From positions 62,001 through 126,000 of the forward strand of contig JACKBJ010000008.1 of assembly GCA_020634625.1 (NCBI GenBank): a DNA stretch of 64,000 bases, read 5' to 3'. This document shows, piece by piece, positions 35,282 to 45,500 of this stretch; within the stretch, counting starts at the first letter, position 1, and every line of letters begins with the position of its first letter. Position numbers and translations under genes: made by a program. The DNA is from Caldilineae bacterium (GTDB taxonomy: Bacteria; Chloroflexota; Anaerolineae; Epilineales; Epilineaceae). The notes below the pieces were generated by a model. It was not told the DNA's origin. It saw only the letters and a program-made list of their open reading frames with translations, and made no database searches.

Positions 35282-35354
35282 CCGGCTTTGGGGCCGTGAA
35301 GGCCGGCGGAGCTCGAGGTTCGCCGACCGGTTACGGCAATGTTACGATTGGGGC

Positions 35355-35383
35355 TTGACGCCGAGGCCAGTTGTGTGGATAAT
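35355..35383 (+). promoter_or_regulatory. Sigma-70 promoter of the SdrD-like surface protein gene
   Basis: TTGACG (35355-35360), 17-bp spacer, GATAAT (35378-35383). The leader to ATG 35530 would be about 140 bases. The gap from 35282 to 35529 otherwise shows no gene or clear hairpin. Confidence 0.7.
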
Positions 35384-35529
35384 AGGCCCTAACATTCTAG
35401 TAACCCGCCTGCTTGGTCGATTCGATCCGCCCTGGCGCGAGCGTGTGACCAGCCCCATCGGCCTGATCGCGCGCGCTCGTCGCAACAACCGCCCGACGTA
35501 CGGATAGCCTCTTGGAAAGGACAGCTACT

Positions 35530-36669
35530 ATGCGCGCTCTGCTTTCGGTTCGTTTCATCGCCGCCGCGATCCTGCTCGGCCTGCTCGCGAGCCTGGCCAC
35601 GCCAGCCTCCGCCGCGCCACCGAGTCAGGAACCCATGCTCACCATCTTCGCCATCGGCTTCGTGGACGTGGCCGGCGGCGACGACCCCAGCTGCCCGGGC
35701 TGCAACGGCTCCTTCGATCCCGAGGACGAGACCTTCGCCCAGAGCAACCCGCTCGGCACCCTCGACTTCATCGTCGAGGACGGCTCGGGCACCGAGATCG
35801 CCAGCGCCTCGACCGAGCCCCTGGCCACGCTGCAGCGGGCGATGATCGATGTGCCCGACCTGCTGGATGGCGAGACCTACACCCTGAAGCTGGTCGGGAT
35901 CCCCAGCCCCTGGGCCCTCTGCCCGAACTTCTCGGCCGAGCGCACGCTGACCCTCGACGATTTCCAGCTCGGCTCGACCCGTCAGGACTTCTACTTCAAC
36001 CAGGGTTGCGACGGCGGTGGGGATCCGACGCCCGTGCCGACCGTGCCCGGCGCCACGCCCGGCCCGACCCAGCCGGGTGGGACGGCCGCCCCGACGCAGC
36101 CGGGGGCCAAGCCCACCGCCAAGCCCGGTGACTCGGGTGACGACGACAAGGACGACGACGAGGACGACGATGCGGGCACCGGTTCCAGCGGCCGCGCGAG
36201 CGGTAGCGGCAATGGCCCGAACGAGCTCAGCGGTATCGTCTTCATCGACAGCAACGGCAACGGCGCCTACGACGGCGACGAGAGCACCGTGCCGGGGGTC
36301 CAGATCGACATCTCCGGCGGCGCCATGCGCACCAAGACCTACACCAACGAGCTCGGCCGCTTCAGCTTCGCCGGTCTGGGAACGGGGGACTACGACGTCT
36401 ACCTGATCGTCGGCGACGAGTGGACCATCACCACCCCGGCCATGTACACGGTCCGCGTCAACGGGCGCACGATGGGCGTCGACTTCGGCATGAACCGCAG
36501 CGGCCTCATCGCCAAGCACAAGACGCACAAGGCGCCGGCGACCGTGGCCCGCATGCCCTCGACCGGTATCGCCGATCTGCCCAGCGGCGGCCTGCTCGGC
36601 GCCCTGGTCCTGGCGCTCGGCTTGATCGCTGGCCTCGGCTTCGTCATGGAGCGTCGCCAGCGGATGTAG
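35530..36669 (+). CDS. SdrD-like surface protein with C-terminal MPSTG sorting-like signal
   Basis: A 379-residue exported protein. A signal peptide covers residues 1-29 (cleavage after ASA). Residues about 35-165 form a domain of unknown type with a CPGC pair. A Thr/Pro-rich linker and an acidic run (DDDKDDDEDDD) follow, then an SdrD B-like/Cna-B domain with the Ca-binding FIDSNGNGAYDGDE loop at about 237-250. The C-terminus has MPSTG (342-346), a hydrophobic helix and the basic tail MERRQRM, the tripartite layout of a sortase substrate with Met for Leu. No sortase gene is in the window. ATG 35530 has GGAAAGG upstream; a TTG at 35512 is less likely. Confidence 0.82.
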   Translation: MRALLSVRFIAAAILLGLLASLATPASAAPPSQEPMLTIFAIGFVDVAGGDDPSCPGCNGSFDPEDETFAQSNPLGTLDFIVEDGSGTEIASASTEPLATLQRAMIDVPDLLDGETYTLKLVGIPSPWALCPNFSAERTLTLDDFQLGSTRQDFYFNQGCDGGGDPTPVPTVPGATPGPTQPGGTAAPTQPGAKPTAKPGDSGDDDKDDDEDDDAGTGSSGRASGSGNGPNELSGIVFIDSNGNGAYDGDESTVPGVQIDISGGAMRTKTYTNELGRFSFAGLGTGDYDVYLIVGDEWTITTPAMYTVRVNGRTMGVDFGMNRSGLIAKHKTHKAPATVARMPSTGIADLPSGGLLGALVLALGLIAGLGFVMERRQRM

Positions 36670-36705
36670 GCCCGGCCGCGTTCGATTCAACTCTATCGAA
36701 GCAGG

Positions 36706-36747
36706 GCGCCATCACGTCCCGGTCTTGCGACCGGGACGTGGTGGCGT
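36706..36747. terminator. 19-bp hairpin after the surface protein gene
   Basis: A 19-bp stem with two G-T wobbles closes on the tetraloop TTGC (36725-36728), 37 bp after the stop codon. There is no following T-run. It is the longest uninterrupted stem in the window and probably ends the surface-protein transcript. Confidence 0.6.
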
Positions 36748-36887
36748 CTATGGTTGATGCGATCGTGGCCTCCGGAGCGCCGCTGCGGGATCCGGCGCCG
36801 GGGGCCTGCAACAGGGGCTGGCTCGGCATGGCAATTGGGCGTGGATCCGCGGTCGGCGGCTCGGCCTGGCCGAAGCCGCCGGCCCGC

Positions 36888-39800
36888 ATGCCCGCCCGAC
36901 GCGGAATCACGCTCGCGCTGCTATTGGCCCTGGCATCGCTCGAGGCGGACCCGACCCCGCCGATTGCCGCCGGTCCCGCATCCCTCCCGGCGCCGCCGGC
37001 CCCGGCCGAGACCTGGCTCCTCTATCTGGCGCCGCCCTACCTCGCGCCCGAGCTCGGCGTCGAGCAAGCCGCCGCCGCGGGGATGGACCGTGGCGCATCA
37101 CGGCTGGCCGCCTATCGCGCGCTCGAGGCCGCCGGCCGCGCCAGCCTGGCGCCGCTCGAGGCCTCGCTCGAGGCGCTGCTGGCCGAGGGCCGGCTCCGTT
37201 CGATCGAGCGCTTCCCGGCCCTGGGCATCGTGGCGGTGACCGGTAGCGCGGATGCCGCCCGGCAGCTTGCGGCACGGCCCGAGACGCTGGCGCTGCGGCC
37301 CAACCGGTGGCACCGGCTGGAGGCGCCCGGGTCCTGGCCGGAGTCGCAGCCGCAGCCGGGGCCTCCGGGTCCGTCCCGACCGTGGCCGTCGCCGGCGTCC
37401 ACCACTCGGGCCGCTCGACCGGAGCCGAGCCGGGCGGCGGAGGCCGCCGGACCGGCGCGGGAGGCGAACCTGGACCGGGCCGCCGCGAAGCGGCTTGCCT
37501 CGAGCGGTGACGCCCTGGCGCCGGCCGACGAGGCCTGGCACCTGACGCAGCTGCAGGCGGCCGAAGGCTGGCGGCGCTACGGCAACGCCGGCGAGGGCGC
37601 GGTGGTGGCGGTGTTGGACACCGGCGCCGACTGGCGGCATCCCCTGCTTCGCGAACGCTACCGCGGTCGGGATGCGCGGGAGCAAGCGCCCCACTGGTTC
37701 GACGCGACCTTCGAGGCCGGATCGGCGGGCGAGGCCTGGCCGGTCGATTCCCATGGGCACGGCACGCACGTCACCGGTTTGGTCGCTGGCCGGCGCGGCA
37801 GCGAGGCCTGGGGCGTTGCGCCGGGCGCCGAGTGGATCGCGGCCCGGGTCTTCGATGGAGCTGGCCGCTCCAGCGACCTCTGGTTGCTGCGCGGCGCCGC
37901 CTGGGTCCTGGCGCCGGGCCGACCGGACGGCAGCCTGGCGCGCCCGGATCTGGCGCCGGACGTGGTCAACGGCTCCTGGAGTCTCGAGAACGGGGCGGAT
38001 CCGCTGCTGGATCGCTTGATCGAGACCTGGCGGGCAGTCGGCATCGTGCCGGTCTTCGCCGCGGGCAACATCGAGGACCTGTCCGATCGTTGGGGGCGGG
38101 TGCTGGCGCCCGCGGGGCTGCCGGGCGTGCTCGGCGTCGGCGCCGCCGACCGCTCCGGTCGCGCCTGGTCCGGATCGCGGAGCGGACCGGGCTTTGGCGA
38201 GGCGCTGAAACCCGATCTGCTCGCGCCGGGCCTGGGGCTTTCCTCGGCCGCCCTCGGCGGTTCGACGCGCGAGGCCAGCGGCAGCTCGATGGCCGCGCCG
38301 CAGGCGGCCGGCGCGGCCGCCCTGGTGCGCAGCCTGGCGCCCGAGCTGGGCGTCGATGCGGTGCTCGACCTGCTGCGGCACAGCGCACGGGACCTCGCGC
38401 CGACCGGCCCGGACGGGGCCAGCGGCTGGGGCCTGCTCGATGTCGCCGCCGCGATGGAGGCCGCGGCGTCGGTCGGCTCGCTGCGTGGTCGGGTGCTCGA
38501 CGAGACCGGCGAGCCGGCGATCGCCGCCCGGGTCGAGGCCAGCGGGGTCGGCTCGGGCGCCGCGGCGCCGTCGGTCGTGACCGATGTCGGCGGTCGCTTC
38601 GAGCTGGCGCTGCCGGCGGGGGACTGGCGGGTCCTGGCTCAAACTCCCGGTGCGGTCGCCCAGGTCCGCTCGGTCAGGCTACAAGCCGGCCGGGCGATCA
38701 CGACCGAGCTGCGCTTGATCGCGCGCCCGGCTGCCGAGCTGGCCGAGCTGAGCGGCCGGGTTACCGATGCGCAGGGACGCTCCCTGGCCGGCGCAGGGAT
38801 CCGGCTCGCCGATGGACGCCTGGCGGTCGATGCCGGGCTCGACGGACGCTATCGGTTGCGCCTGCCGCCGGGCCTCCAGCGACTGGTGGCCGAGGCGCCC
38901 GGACGCCGGTCGGTCGGCATCGATCTGCCGGTCACGGCGGGCAGCCGGGTCCGACAGGACTTCGCGTTGCCCGCGGCGCCGAGCCTGCTGCTGGTGGATG
39001 CCGATGCCTGGGACGGCGAGCGCATCGCGCCCTATCTGTCCCGGGCCTTGACGGACGCGGGCTATGCGCACGCGCTGTGGACCGTGGAGCGCGTGGACGA
39101 CCTGCCGCCGCCCGACCTGCTGGCGGCGCAGGATCTGCTGATCTGGGCCCATGCCTACGGTTCGCCCGGCTTGATCGACCGCCAGCGCAGGGCAGCGGGC
39201 CTGCCGGCTTCGGCCGTCGACGCGCTGCTGGATTTCGTCCGGACGGGGGGGCGGCTCGTCCTGAGCGGGCAGGACATCACGCTGCACGATCTGCAGCGCC
39301 GGCTGGCGCCCGACTATCTGCGCGACGCGCTGGGCCTGTCGCTGCTGCGCAGCCGGAGCTGGACCGAGCCGACCGAGCTCGCGGGCCTGGGACCGTTCCA
39401 AGGGCTTCGGCTCGACCTGGCCTGGCCGCGCGGATCGCCCAAGCTGCGCTACTTCGAGCCCGACCTGCTGGCCCCATCCGGCAGCGTGCCGGCGCAGGCG
39501 CTGCTGGGCTATGCCGATGGCGGCGTCGCCGCGCTCGGCCGGGCCGACACGGCGGCGCGCGCGGTCTTCCTCGGCTTCGGGCCCGAGAGCGCGGGGGATC
39601 GCGAGGCGCTGGCGGCGCTCATGGACCGTGCCATCGCCTGGCTCGAGCCGCCCGAGATCGCGCTCGACCCGTCGACGCGTTCGCCGAGCCCCGACCAGCC
39701 CTTCACCTTGGGCCTGGTCCTGCGCGGCAGCCGCGCCGAGCAGCCCGTATCGCTCGCGCTGACGCTGCCCGAGGGCCTGGCCCTGATCGGCTCGGAGACG

Positions 39801-42344
39801 CTCGAACCGGTCACACCGCGGCGGCTGGTCTGGGACGGGGTCCTGGCCGCCGGAGAGCGCCGCCGCTTCGAGCTGAGCCTCGCCATCGCGGACCCGTCTG
39901 CCCTCCCCGAGGCCCCGCTCATCGACGCCGAGCTCCGCGTCGCCGGCAAGGTCATCCGGGACCAGGTGCTGATGCGACCGCGACTGCCCGACCTGCGGGC
40001 CAGCCGCCTCCGGCTCTCGCCCGCTCGCGTGTCCGCGCCGGCTCCGCTGGAGCTGATGCTCGAGCTGGACAATGCCGGCCTGGCCGCGGCGGCCCCGGCG
40101 ACGGTCCGGCTCGCATTGCCCGAGGGCGTCCTGGCCCTCAGCCGCACCCTGACGGTCGAGAGCGGCCTGGCACGCTGGTCGTCGGACGGCCGAAGCCTGC
40201 GCTGGCAGGGGACGCTGGCCGGCGGCGCGCGAAGCGGGCTGCGCTTCGCGCTGCGACCCGCGCCCGAGCTGCGCGAAGCCTGGCTCGAAGCGGAGATCGA
40301 GCCGGGTGTCGGAGTCAGCCTGCGCCGTGGCGCCTGGTTGCGCCTGGGGGGTCCCGAGCTGGCCTTCGACGCAGCGATGTTGGAGCCCGCCAGCCCGGCC
40401 GCCGGAGAGACCTTCACGCTGCGCCTAGGCCTGGACAACCGTGGCGACACGCCGGCCGATGCCCGACTCGCGCTCCGGTTGCCGGAGGGCGTCGAGGCAG
40501 CCGACGGCAGCCCCACGCAACCCGGGCTCGCCTGGACCGCCTGGCGCGGCGCGATCGCCGCCCATGCGCAGGTCGCCCCGACGCTGACCCTGCGCGTGCG
40601 GCCCGAAGCGCTCGCCGGCGCGCGCGCGCTGACCCTGACGCTGGACGACGGCCTGCTGCCGGCGGCGCCGCTGACCCGCAGCCTCGCCTTGGACATCCGC
40701 CGCGCCGACCTCGCCGCCAGTCGAGCCCTGCTCCTGCCCGGATCTCCGCGGGCCGGCGACGTCGTCACGCTGAGCCTGCTGGTGGCCAATCATGGCAACG
40801 CGACGGCGGGGCTGACGATCAGCGACAGCCCTTCGCCAGCGCTGGTGCCGCTGCCGGGCTCGATGGCGGTCAGCATGGGCGAGCTCGAGCGCCTGCCCGG
40901 TCTGGTCCGCTGGCGGCTGGAGCTGCCACCCGCCGCCGGCAGCTACCGGATCCGTCCGCCCGCCGGCGATCGGACGATGCCGGCGACCGGCCGGTCCCTG
41001 CCGCCGATCGACCCGGATGAGGCGCTGGCCCCGGTCGACCTCGGCCTGGCCTTTCCCGTACAGACCGAGGTGTACACCCGCGCCTGGGTCTCGCCGATGG
41101 GCTGGTTGGCCCTGGCGCCGCCCGAGCCGGAGCCCCGACCGGAGCAGGGCCTGGAGGGCCTTGCCGTGCCCGCGCTGGCGGTGCTGTGGGCCGCCGAACG
41201 GGAGCCGCTTCAGCCGCGCCTGCTGCACCTGCCCGACCGGGTCGTCGTCAGCTGGCATGATGCGGCGGGGCACCCGCTGGCCACCGCGCAGCTCGAGGCG
41301 GCGGGCGACGTCCGGCTGCGCTACGCGGCGGACATCGACCTGGACGGGGCACGGATCGGCTTCCGCGCGGCCGACGGCAGCCTGACGGTCATCTCGCCCC
41401 AACAGGCCGCTGCGGGCATCGACCTGGCCTCGGCCGGCGGCTGGGCCTGGTTGCGCCTGGCCAGCCAGGTCGGCACGGCCTCCGACCCCAACCGCTCGGT
41501 CGGGCACACCCTGCGACTCGAGGCGCCGGGCGTCGATCGCGAGCTGAGCACCTCGGTGACGGTCAACCGATTGGACCTGTCGGCGTCGCGTCTCGACGCC
41601 TGGCCAGCGCAGGTCCTGGCCGGCTCGCGCGTCGCCTTCAGCCTGACGCTCGCTGCCGCGGGCAAGGGCAGCCTGCGTGATCTGGATGCGCGGATCGATC
41701 TGCCGGAGGCCTTGCGCCGCGAGGCCGCCGAGCTGGTGATCGACCCGGAGCTGGACTACGACGCGGCCGCCGGGGCCTTGCGCTGGCGGGGTCGGCTGGC
41801 CGGCGGCGAGACGCGGCGCTTCGGGTGGAGCGCGCGCCTGGACCCCGCCCTGCGCGATGGCGCCCGACTGGTCACCCGATTGCGGCTGGCGGCCGGTGGC
41901 ATGCCGGAGCTGCTTCGGGAGCAGGCGCTCGGGGTGACGGCGACCCGGCTCGGTCCGGCACGGATTCGCGCCTCGCGCAGCCTGGCCGGCCCGGGCCAGC
42001 GCATCGATTTCCAGTTGCGCCTGGACAACGCCGGCGCCGAGGCGCAGCGGGTGCAGGTCTTCGACTGGCTGCCGCGCGGGATCGAGCCCCTGCCAGACAC
42101 CCTGTGGACCTCGCAGGCCTCCCCGCCCAGCTGGGATCCGGTCGCGAGGCGGCTGAGCTGGACCGGTGACCTGGCGCCCGGATCGGCGCTCGAGATCGGT
42201 TTCGGAGCCGACTTTCAAGGCCGGTCCGTCCGGCGCAGCCGCCTGGAGGTCTGGGACGCTGCGGGCAAGGTCCTGGCCGACTGGGTCGACATCCTGCCGA
42301 CGCGGGCGCTGAGCTTCCTGCCGTCGTTGAACCTGGCACCTTGA
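36888..42344 (+). CDS. Giant secreted subtilisin-family protease with DUF11-type repeats
   Basis: An 1,818-residue exported S8 serine protease. After a signal peptide (MPARRGITLALLLALASL) and a propeptide-like region, the catalytic triad is Asp244 (VLDTGAD), His291 (HGTHVTG) and Ser467 (GSSMAAPQ), with oxyanion Asn394 (FAAGN). Two carboxypeptidase-regulatory-like domains follow (about 529-600 and 619-690), then a DUF4350/ThuA-like glutamine-amidotransferase-fold region (about 697-900). Several DUF11/CARDB-like beta domains run to the end, with a nidogen-like insert around 1370-1540. The C-terminus ends LSFLPSLNLAP. ATG 36888 suits the signal peptide; ATG 36828 and 36750 are upstream alternatives. 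Probably cell-surface or secreted. Confidence 0.85.
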   Translation: MPARRGITLALLLALASLEADPTPPIAAGPASLPAPPAPAETWLLYLAPPYLAPELGVEQAAAAGMDRGASRLAAYRALEAAGRASLAPLEASLEALLAEGRLRSIERFPALGIVAVTGSADAARQLAARPETLALRPNRWHRLEAPGSWPESQPQPGPPGPSRPWPSPASTTRAARPEPSRAAEAAGPAREANLDRAAAKRLASSGDALAPADEAWHLTQLQAAEGWRRYGNAGEGAVVAVLDTGADWRHPLLRERYRGRDAREQAPHWFDATFEAGSAGEAWPVDSHGHGTHVTGLVAGRRGSEAWGVAPGAEWIAARVFDGAGRSSDLWLLRGAAWVLAPGRPDGSLARPDLAPDVVNGSWSLENGADPLLDRLIETWRAVGIVPVFAAGNIEDLSDRWGRVLAPAGLPGVLGVGAADRSGRAWSGSRSGPGFGEALKPDLLAPGLGLSSAALGGSTREASGSSMAAPQAAGAAALVRSLAPELGVDAVLDLLRHSARDLAPTGPDGASGWGLLDVAAAMEAAASVGSLRGRVLDETGEPAIAARVEASGVGSGAAAPSVVTDVGGRFELALPAGDWRVLAQTPGAVAQVRSVRLQAGRAITTELRLIARPAAELAELSGRVTDAQGRSLAGAGIRLADGRLAVDAGLDGRYRLRLPPGLQRLVAEAPGRRSVGIDLPVTAGSRVRQDFALPAAPSLLLVDADAWDGERIAPYLSRALTDAGYAHALWTVERVDDLPPPDLLAAQDLLIWAHAYGSPGLIDRQRRAAGLPASAVDALLDFVRTGGRLVLSGQDITLHDLQRRLAPDYLRDALGLSLLRSRSWTEPTELAGLGPFQGLRLDLAWPRGSPKLRYFEPDLLAPSGSVPAQALLGYADGGVAALGRADTAARAVFLGFGPESAGDREALAALMDRAIAWLEPPEIALDPSTRSPSPDQPFTLGLVLRGSRAEQPVSLALTLPEGLALIGSETLEPVTPRRLVWDGVLAAGERRRFELSLAIADPSALPEAPLIDAELRVAGKVIRDQVLMRPRLPDLRASRLRLSPARVSAPAPLELMLELDNAGLAAAAPATVRLALPEGVLALSRTLTVESGLARWSSDGRSLRWQGTLAGGARSGLRFALRPAPELREAWLEAEIEPGVGVSLRRGAWLRLGGPELAFDAAMLEPASPAAGETFTLRLGLDNRGDTPADARLALRLPEGVEAADGSPTQPGLAWTAWRGAIAAHAQVAPTLTLRVRPEALAGARALTLTLDDGLLPAAPLTRSLALDIRRADLAASRALLLPGSPRAGDVVTLSLLVANHGNATAGLTISDSPSPALVPLPGSMAVSMGELERLPGLVRWRLELPPAAGSYRIRPPAGDRTMPATGRSLPPIDPDEALAPVDLGLAFPVQTEVYTRAWVSPMGWLALAPPEPEPRPEQGLEGLAVPALAVLWAAEREPLQPRLLHLPDRVVVSWHDAAGHPLATAQLEAAGDVRLRYAADIDLDGARIGFRAADGSLTVISPQQAAAGIDLASAGGWAWLRLASQVGTASDPNRSVGHTLRLEAPGVDRELSTSVTVNRLDLSASRLDAWPAQVLAGSRVAFSLTLAAAGKGSLRDLDARIDLPEALRREAAELVIDPELDYDAAAGALRWRGRLAGGETRRFGWSARLDPALRDGARLVTRLRLAAGGMPELLREQALGVTATRLGPARIRASRSLAGPGQRIDFQLRLDNAGAEAQRVQVFDWLPRGIEPLPDTLWTSQASPPSWDPVARRLSWTGDLAPGSALEIGFGADFQGRSVRRSRLEVWDAAGKVLADWVDILPTRALSFLPSLNLAP

Positions 42345-42369
42345 ACCCGCTGCCCGCGCGGCCTCTCGG

Positions 42370-42395
42370 CGCCGTCGTGTTGCCGCCCGACGGCG
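42370..42395. other. Hairpin downstream of the subtilase gene
   Basis: CGCCGTCG and CGACGGCG form a perfect 8-bp stem with a 10-base loop, 26 bp after the stop. No T-run. It may be a weak terminator. Confidence 0.3.
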
Positions 42396-42522
42396 GACCG
42401 GCTTGGCGGCGAGCGGCGAGGTCGATCGCCGCCGAGACGAGGCCCGCCGTAACGCGAGCCGCGGCGATCGCGTCCTAAGGAGCGTCGTCGGCGATCATTC
42501 CCGTCGCCGGCGGCTGCTGGTG

Positions 42523-42528
42523 TAGAAT
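42523..42528 (+). promoter_or_regulatory. Candidate -10 of the DUF11/Ig-like protein gene
   Basis: TAGAAT preceded by GGTG, 35 bp before TTG 42563. No clear -35. It shares the TAGAAT core with other promoters in the window. Confidence 0.45.
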
Positions 42529-42562
42529 CAGCCTCCCCTGAGCTTACCGCGAGAGTTGCCGC

Positions 42563-45500
42563 TTGACCCCTAGCGCCCTGCAAACCAAGGCTTCGTCGCG
42601 CCCGATGCCCGGCTGGTGGCTGGCCTGCCTGCTGGCGGCCAGCGGGCTGGCGGCCGCCTGGATCGGCCTGCTTCCCCTGAGCCCGGGTGTCGTGCGCGCC
42701 GAACGGCCGCTGGCCGAGGCCAACCTGCGCTTGACGCTTTCGGGCCCGCCTTCGGCCGCCGCCGGCGCGCAGCTCGGCTACCGCCTGGTCCTGACGAACA
42801 CCGGTGGCGCCTCGGCGCCGGGCACGCAGGTGACCTTGACCCTGCCCGCGGCCCTGGATGCCCTCGACGCGAGCCTGGCCTACGACGAGCCCAGCCCGGG
42901 CGTCCTGGTCTGGACGCCCGGTGATCTGCCGGTCGGCGCCGTGCGCCAGCTGACGCTGACGGTCCGGGTACGGCTCGAGGCCGCCGACGGCCCCTTGCCG
43001 GAGCTGGTGGCCGAGACCCGAGGGACCTTCGACGAGGCCGAGCTGAGCGACAACCGGGCCGAGCTTCCCCTCGAGCTGGCGCCGACCGACCTGCGCCTGC
43101 TCGTCGCAAGCGAGCAGTCGGCCGTGCAGCCGGGCGACCTGGTGACGCATACCGTGACGATCGTCAACGTCAGCCGCCAGGCGGCCGCCGGCCTGATCAT
43201 CACCGCGAGCCTCTCGGGGGCCGACTGGCAGTCGGACACCGCCACGGCGCCCGAGAACGGCTTCACGCGACGCCTGCTGCCCGGTGGCCCGCGATGGGAG
43301 CGGGCCGCGCTGCCGGGGCCCTGGACGGCGCACATCGACCTCGTCACGCGGGTGCCGCAGGATGCACCGGCCGGCGCCCTGGTGCGCCACGCGCTGGTGC
43401 TCTCGGCCGTCACGCGCGATGCCCGAAGCAGCGACGACCGGGTCAGCACGGCGCCGATCGCGGTCGCCATGACCGACCTCTTCGTCCGCTTGACCGGGCC
43501 GGGCCGGGCGGCTCCGGACGACGGGGTCGAGTACACGCTCAGCTATGGCAACCGGGGCCCGGGCGAGGTCCGCGAGACCCGCATCACCGACACCCTGCCG
43601 GCCGGGATGGCCTTCGTTTCGGCTTCACCGCCCGCCTCGCTCGTCGGCGATCGGACCCTGGTCTGGCGGACCGGCCGGCTTCGCGCCGGCGCCGAGGACA
43701 TCATCCGGGTGCAGGCGCGGCTCCTGGGCGGCCTGGCCGCCGGCAGCCTGCTCGAGAGCCGTGCCGAGATCGGCATGGACGCGCCGGATCTGGCGCCGGC
43801 CGACAACGTCGCCGCGACGACGACCGAGGTGGTTCCCGGCCGTCCGGCCGGCCTGGAGCTGAGCCTGGCCGAGGTGCTTCCGGTCGACGGGCGCGCCCGG
43901 GTCGAGGCCCGCGTGCGCGACGCCTTCGGAAACCTGGTCACCGAGCCGGTGACCCTGAGCTTCAGCAGCACCGGAGGCAGCTTCGTCCCGGCCCAGAGCG
44001 CGAGCGTCGGTGGCCTGGCGACCACCACCTTCGTCGCCGGCCCGCTGCCGGGCGATGTCGCCGTCACCGTCCGCCTCGGCGCGCTCCGGGCCGACGCGAG
44101 CCTGCGCCTGGAACCGGCCGACTTGTCGTTGGCCGGCATGGTGATCGGTCCGGGCGGACCGGTCGCCAGCAGCCAGCTGCTGCCCGGCGATCCGATCACC
44201 TATACGCTCGACCTGCGCAACACCGGTCTGGCCACGGCGCGCGGCGTCGTTCTGGCGACCGCCTTCGACCTTCGGCTCCTGCCCCGCGGCGTCCAGTCCC
44301 GCGTCGCCGTGACCGAGACCGCGCTGCCGCCCGGACTGTTGGATCTGCCCGAGGGCTACTCCCTGCGCGCCTGGCAGCTGCCCGACCTCGCCGCCGGCGC
44401 CCGGATCAGCCTGACCCTGCCGGCCCGGATCGACCCCGCGCCCGACCAGGCCTGGACCGGCTTCGACCCGGTCTTCCTGCGCAGCGCGGTGAAGACGACC
44501 ACGGCCGAGCGCGGCCAGCCCGACCTGGTGCACACCCAGAAGCTGGACGTGCATGCCGCCGACCTGTTCGCCGGCCTGAGCCTCAACGGGCTGGCCAGCT
44601 CGATCCGTCCGGGCGGCCAGCTGGTCTACGACCTGAGCTTCGGCAACGGCGAGGCGGCCCTCGTCGACGGCGCAAGCATCACCTTCACCCTACCGATCTC
44701 GACCAGCTTCGATCACTGGATGCCGCTGGCCGGCGCCAGCCTGGAGCCGGATCCCGATAGCCTCGAGGCGGCTTCGTCGGCCCTGATCTGGCGGATCTCC
44801 GGACCGGTCCCCACCACCGGCGGGCTCAGGCTCTGGCTCGACGTGGACGAGGACGCGCCGGCCGAGCAGCTGCTGCAAGCGCAGCTGCGCATCGGCTCAC
44901 CGGTCTACGACGTCAACCCGGGCAACGACAGCGCGGTCGATCTGGGCGCCTGGTTGCGCGGCGTCAACTTGAGCAGCCAGATCCAGGCTCCGGCGACCGG
45001 GTTCCCAGGGCAGTCGCTCAGCGGGCGCATCGAGCTGCACAACGCCGCCTTGCGCGATACGGCCGAGAACGTCGTCCTGCGGGCCGAGCTGCCGCCCGGC
45101 CTTCGCCTCCTGCGCAGCGAGCCCGCCGCGGCCAGCGGTCCGGACGGCAGCCTGCGCTGGACCCTGGAGCGGCCGCTCGCGGCTGGCGCCTCGGCCTTCT
45201 TCGACCTCGACCTGGCCCTTGCGGCCGAGCTCGCGCCCGGCACCCGCCTGCGCCTGATGGTCGAGGCCGCGAGCAGCAGCCGCGAGAGCTACATCGGAGA
45301 CAACCTCGCCGCGGCCGAGATCCTGGTCGTGCCGGGGCCGCCGGCCCGCATCGAGCTGGCCGCCGAACGGTTGAGGCTGGTCGCCTGCGCCGAGGATTCG
45401 ACGCGGATCACGGCCCGGATCCTGGACGCGCAGGGCAACCCGGTGGCCGACGGCAGCCCGATCACCTGGTCCAGCGAGCAGGGACGGCTCTCGTCGACGA

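Noticed and set aside
36420..36887. Subtilase frame extended back into the surface-protein gene
   Set aside because: It overlaps the surface-protein gene in another frame and crosses the 19-bp hairpin. A normal signal peptide starts at ATG 36888.
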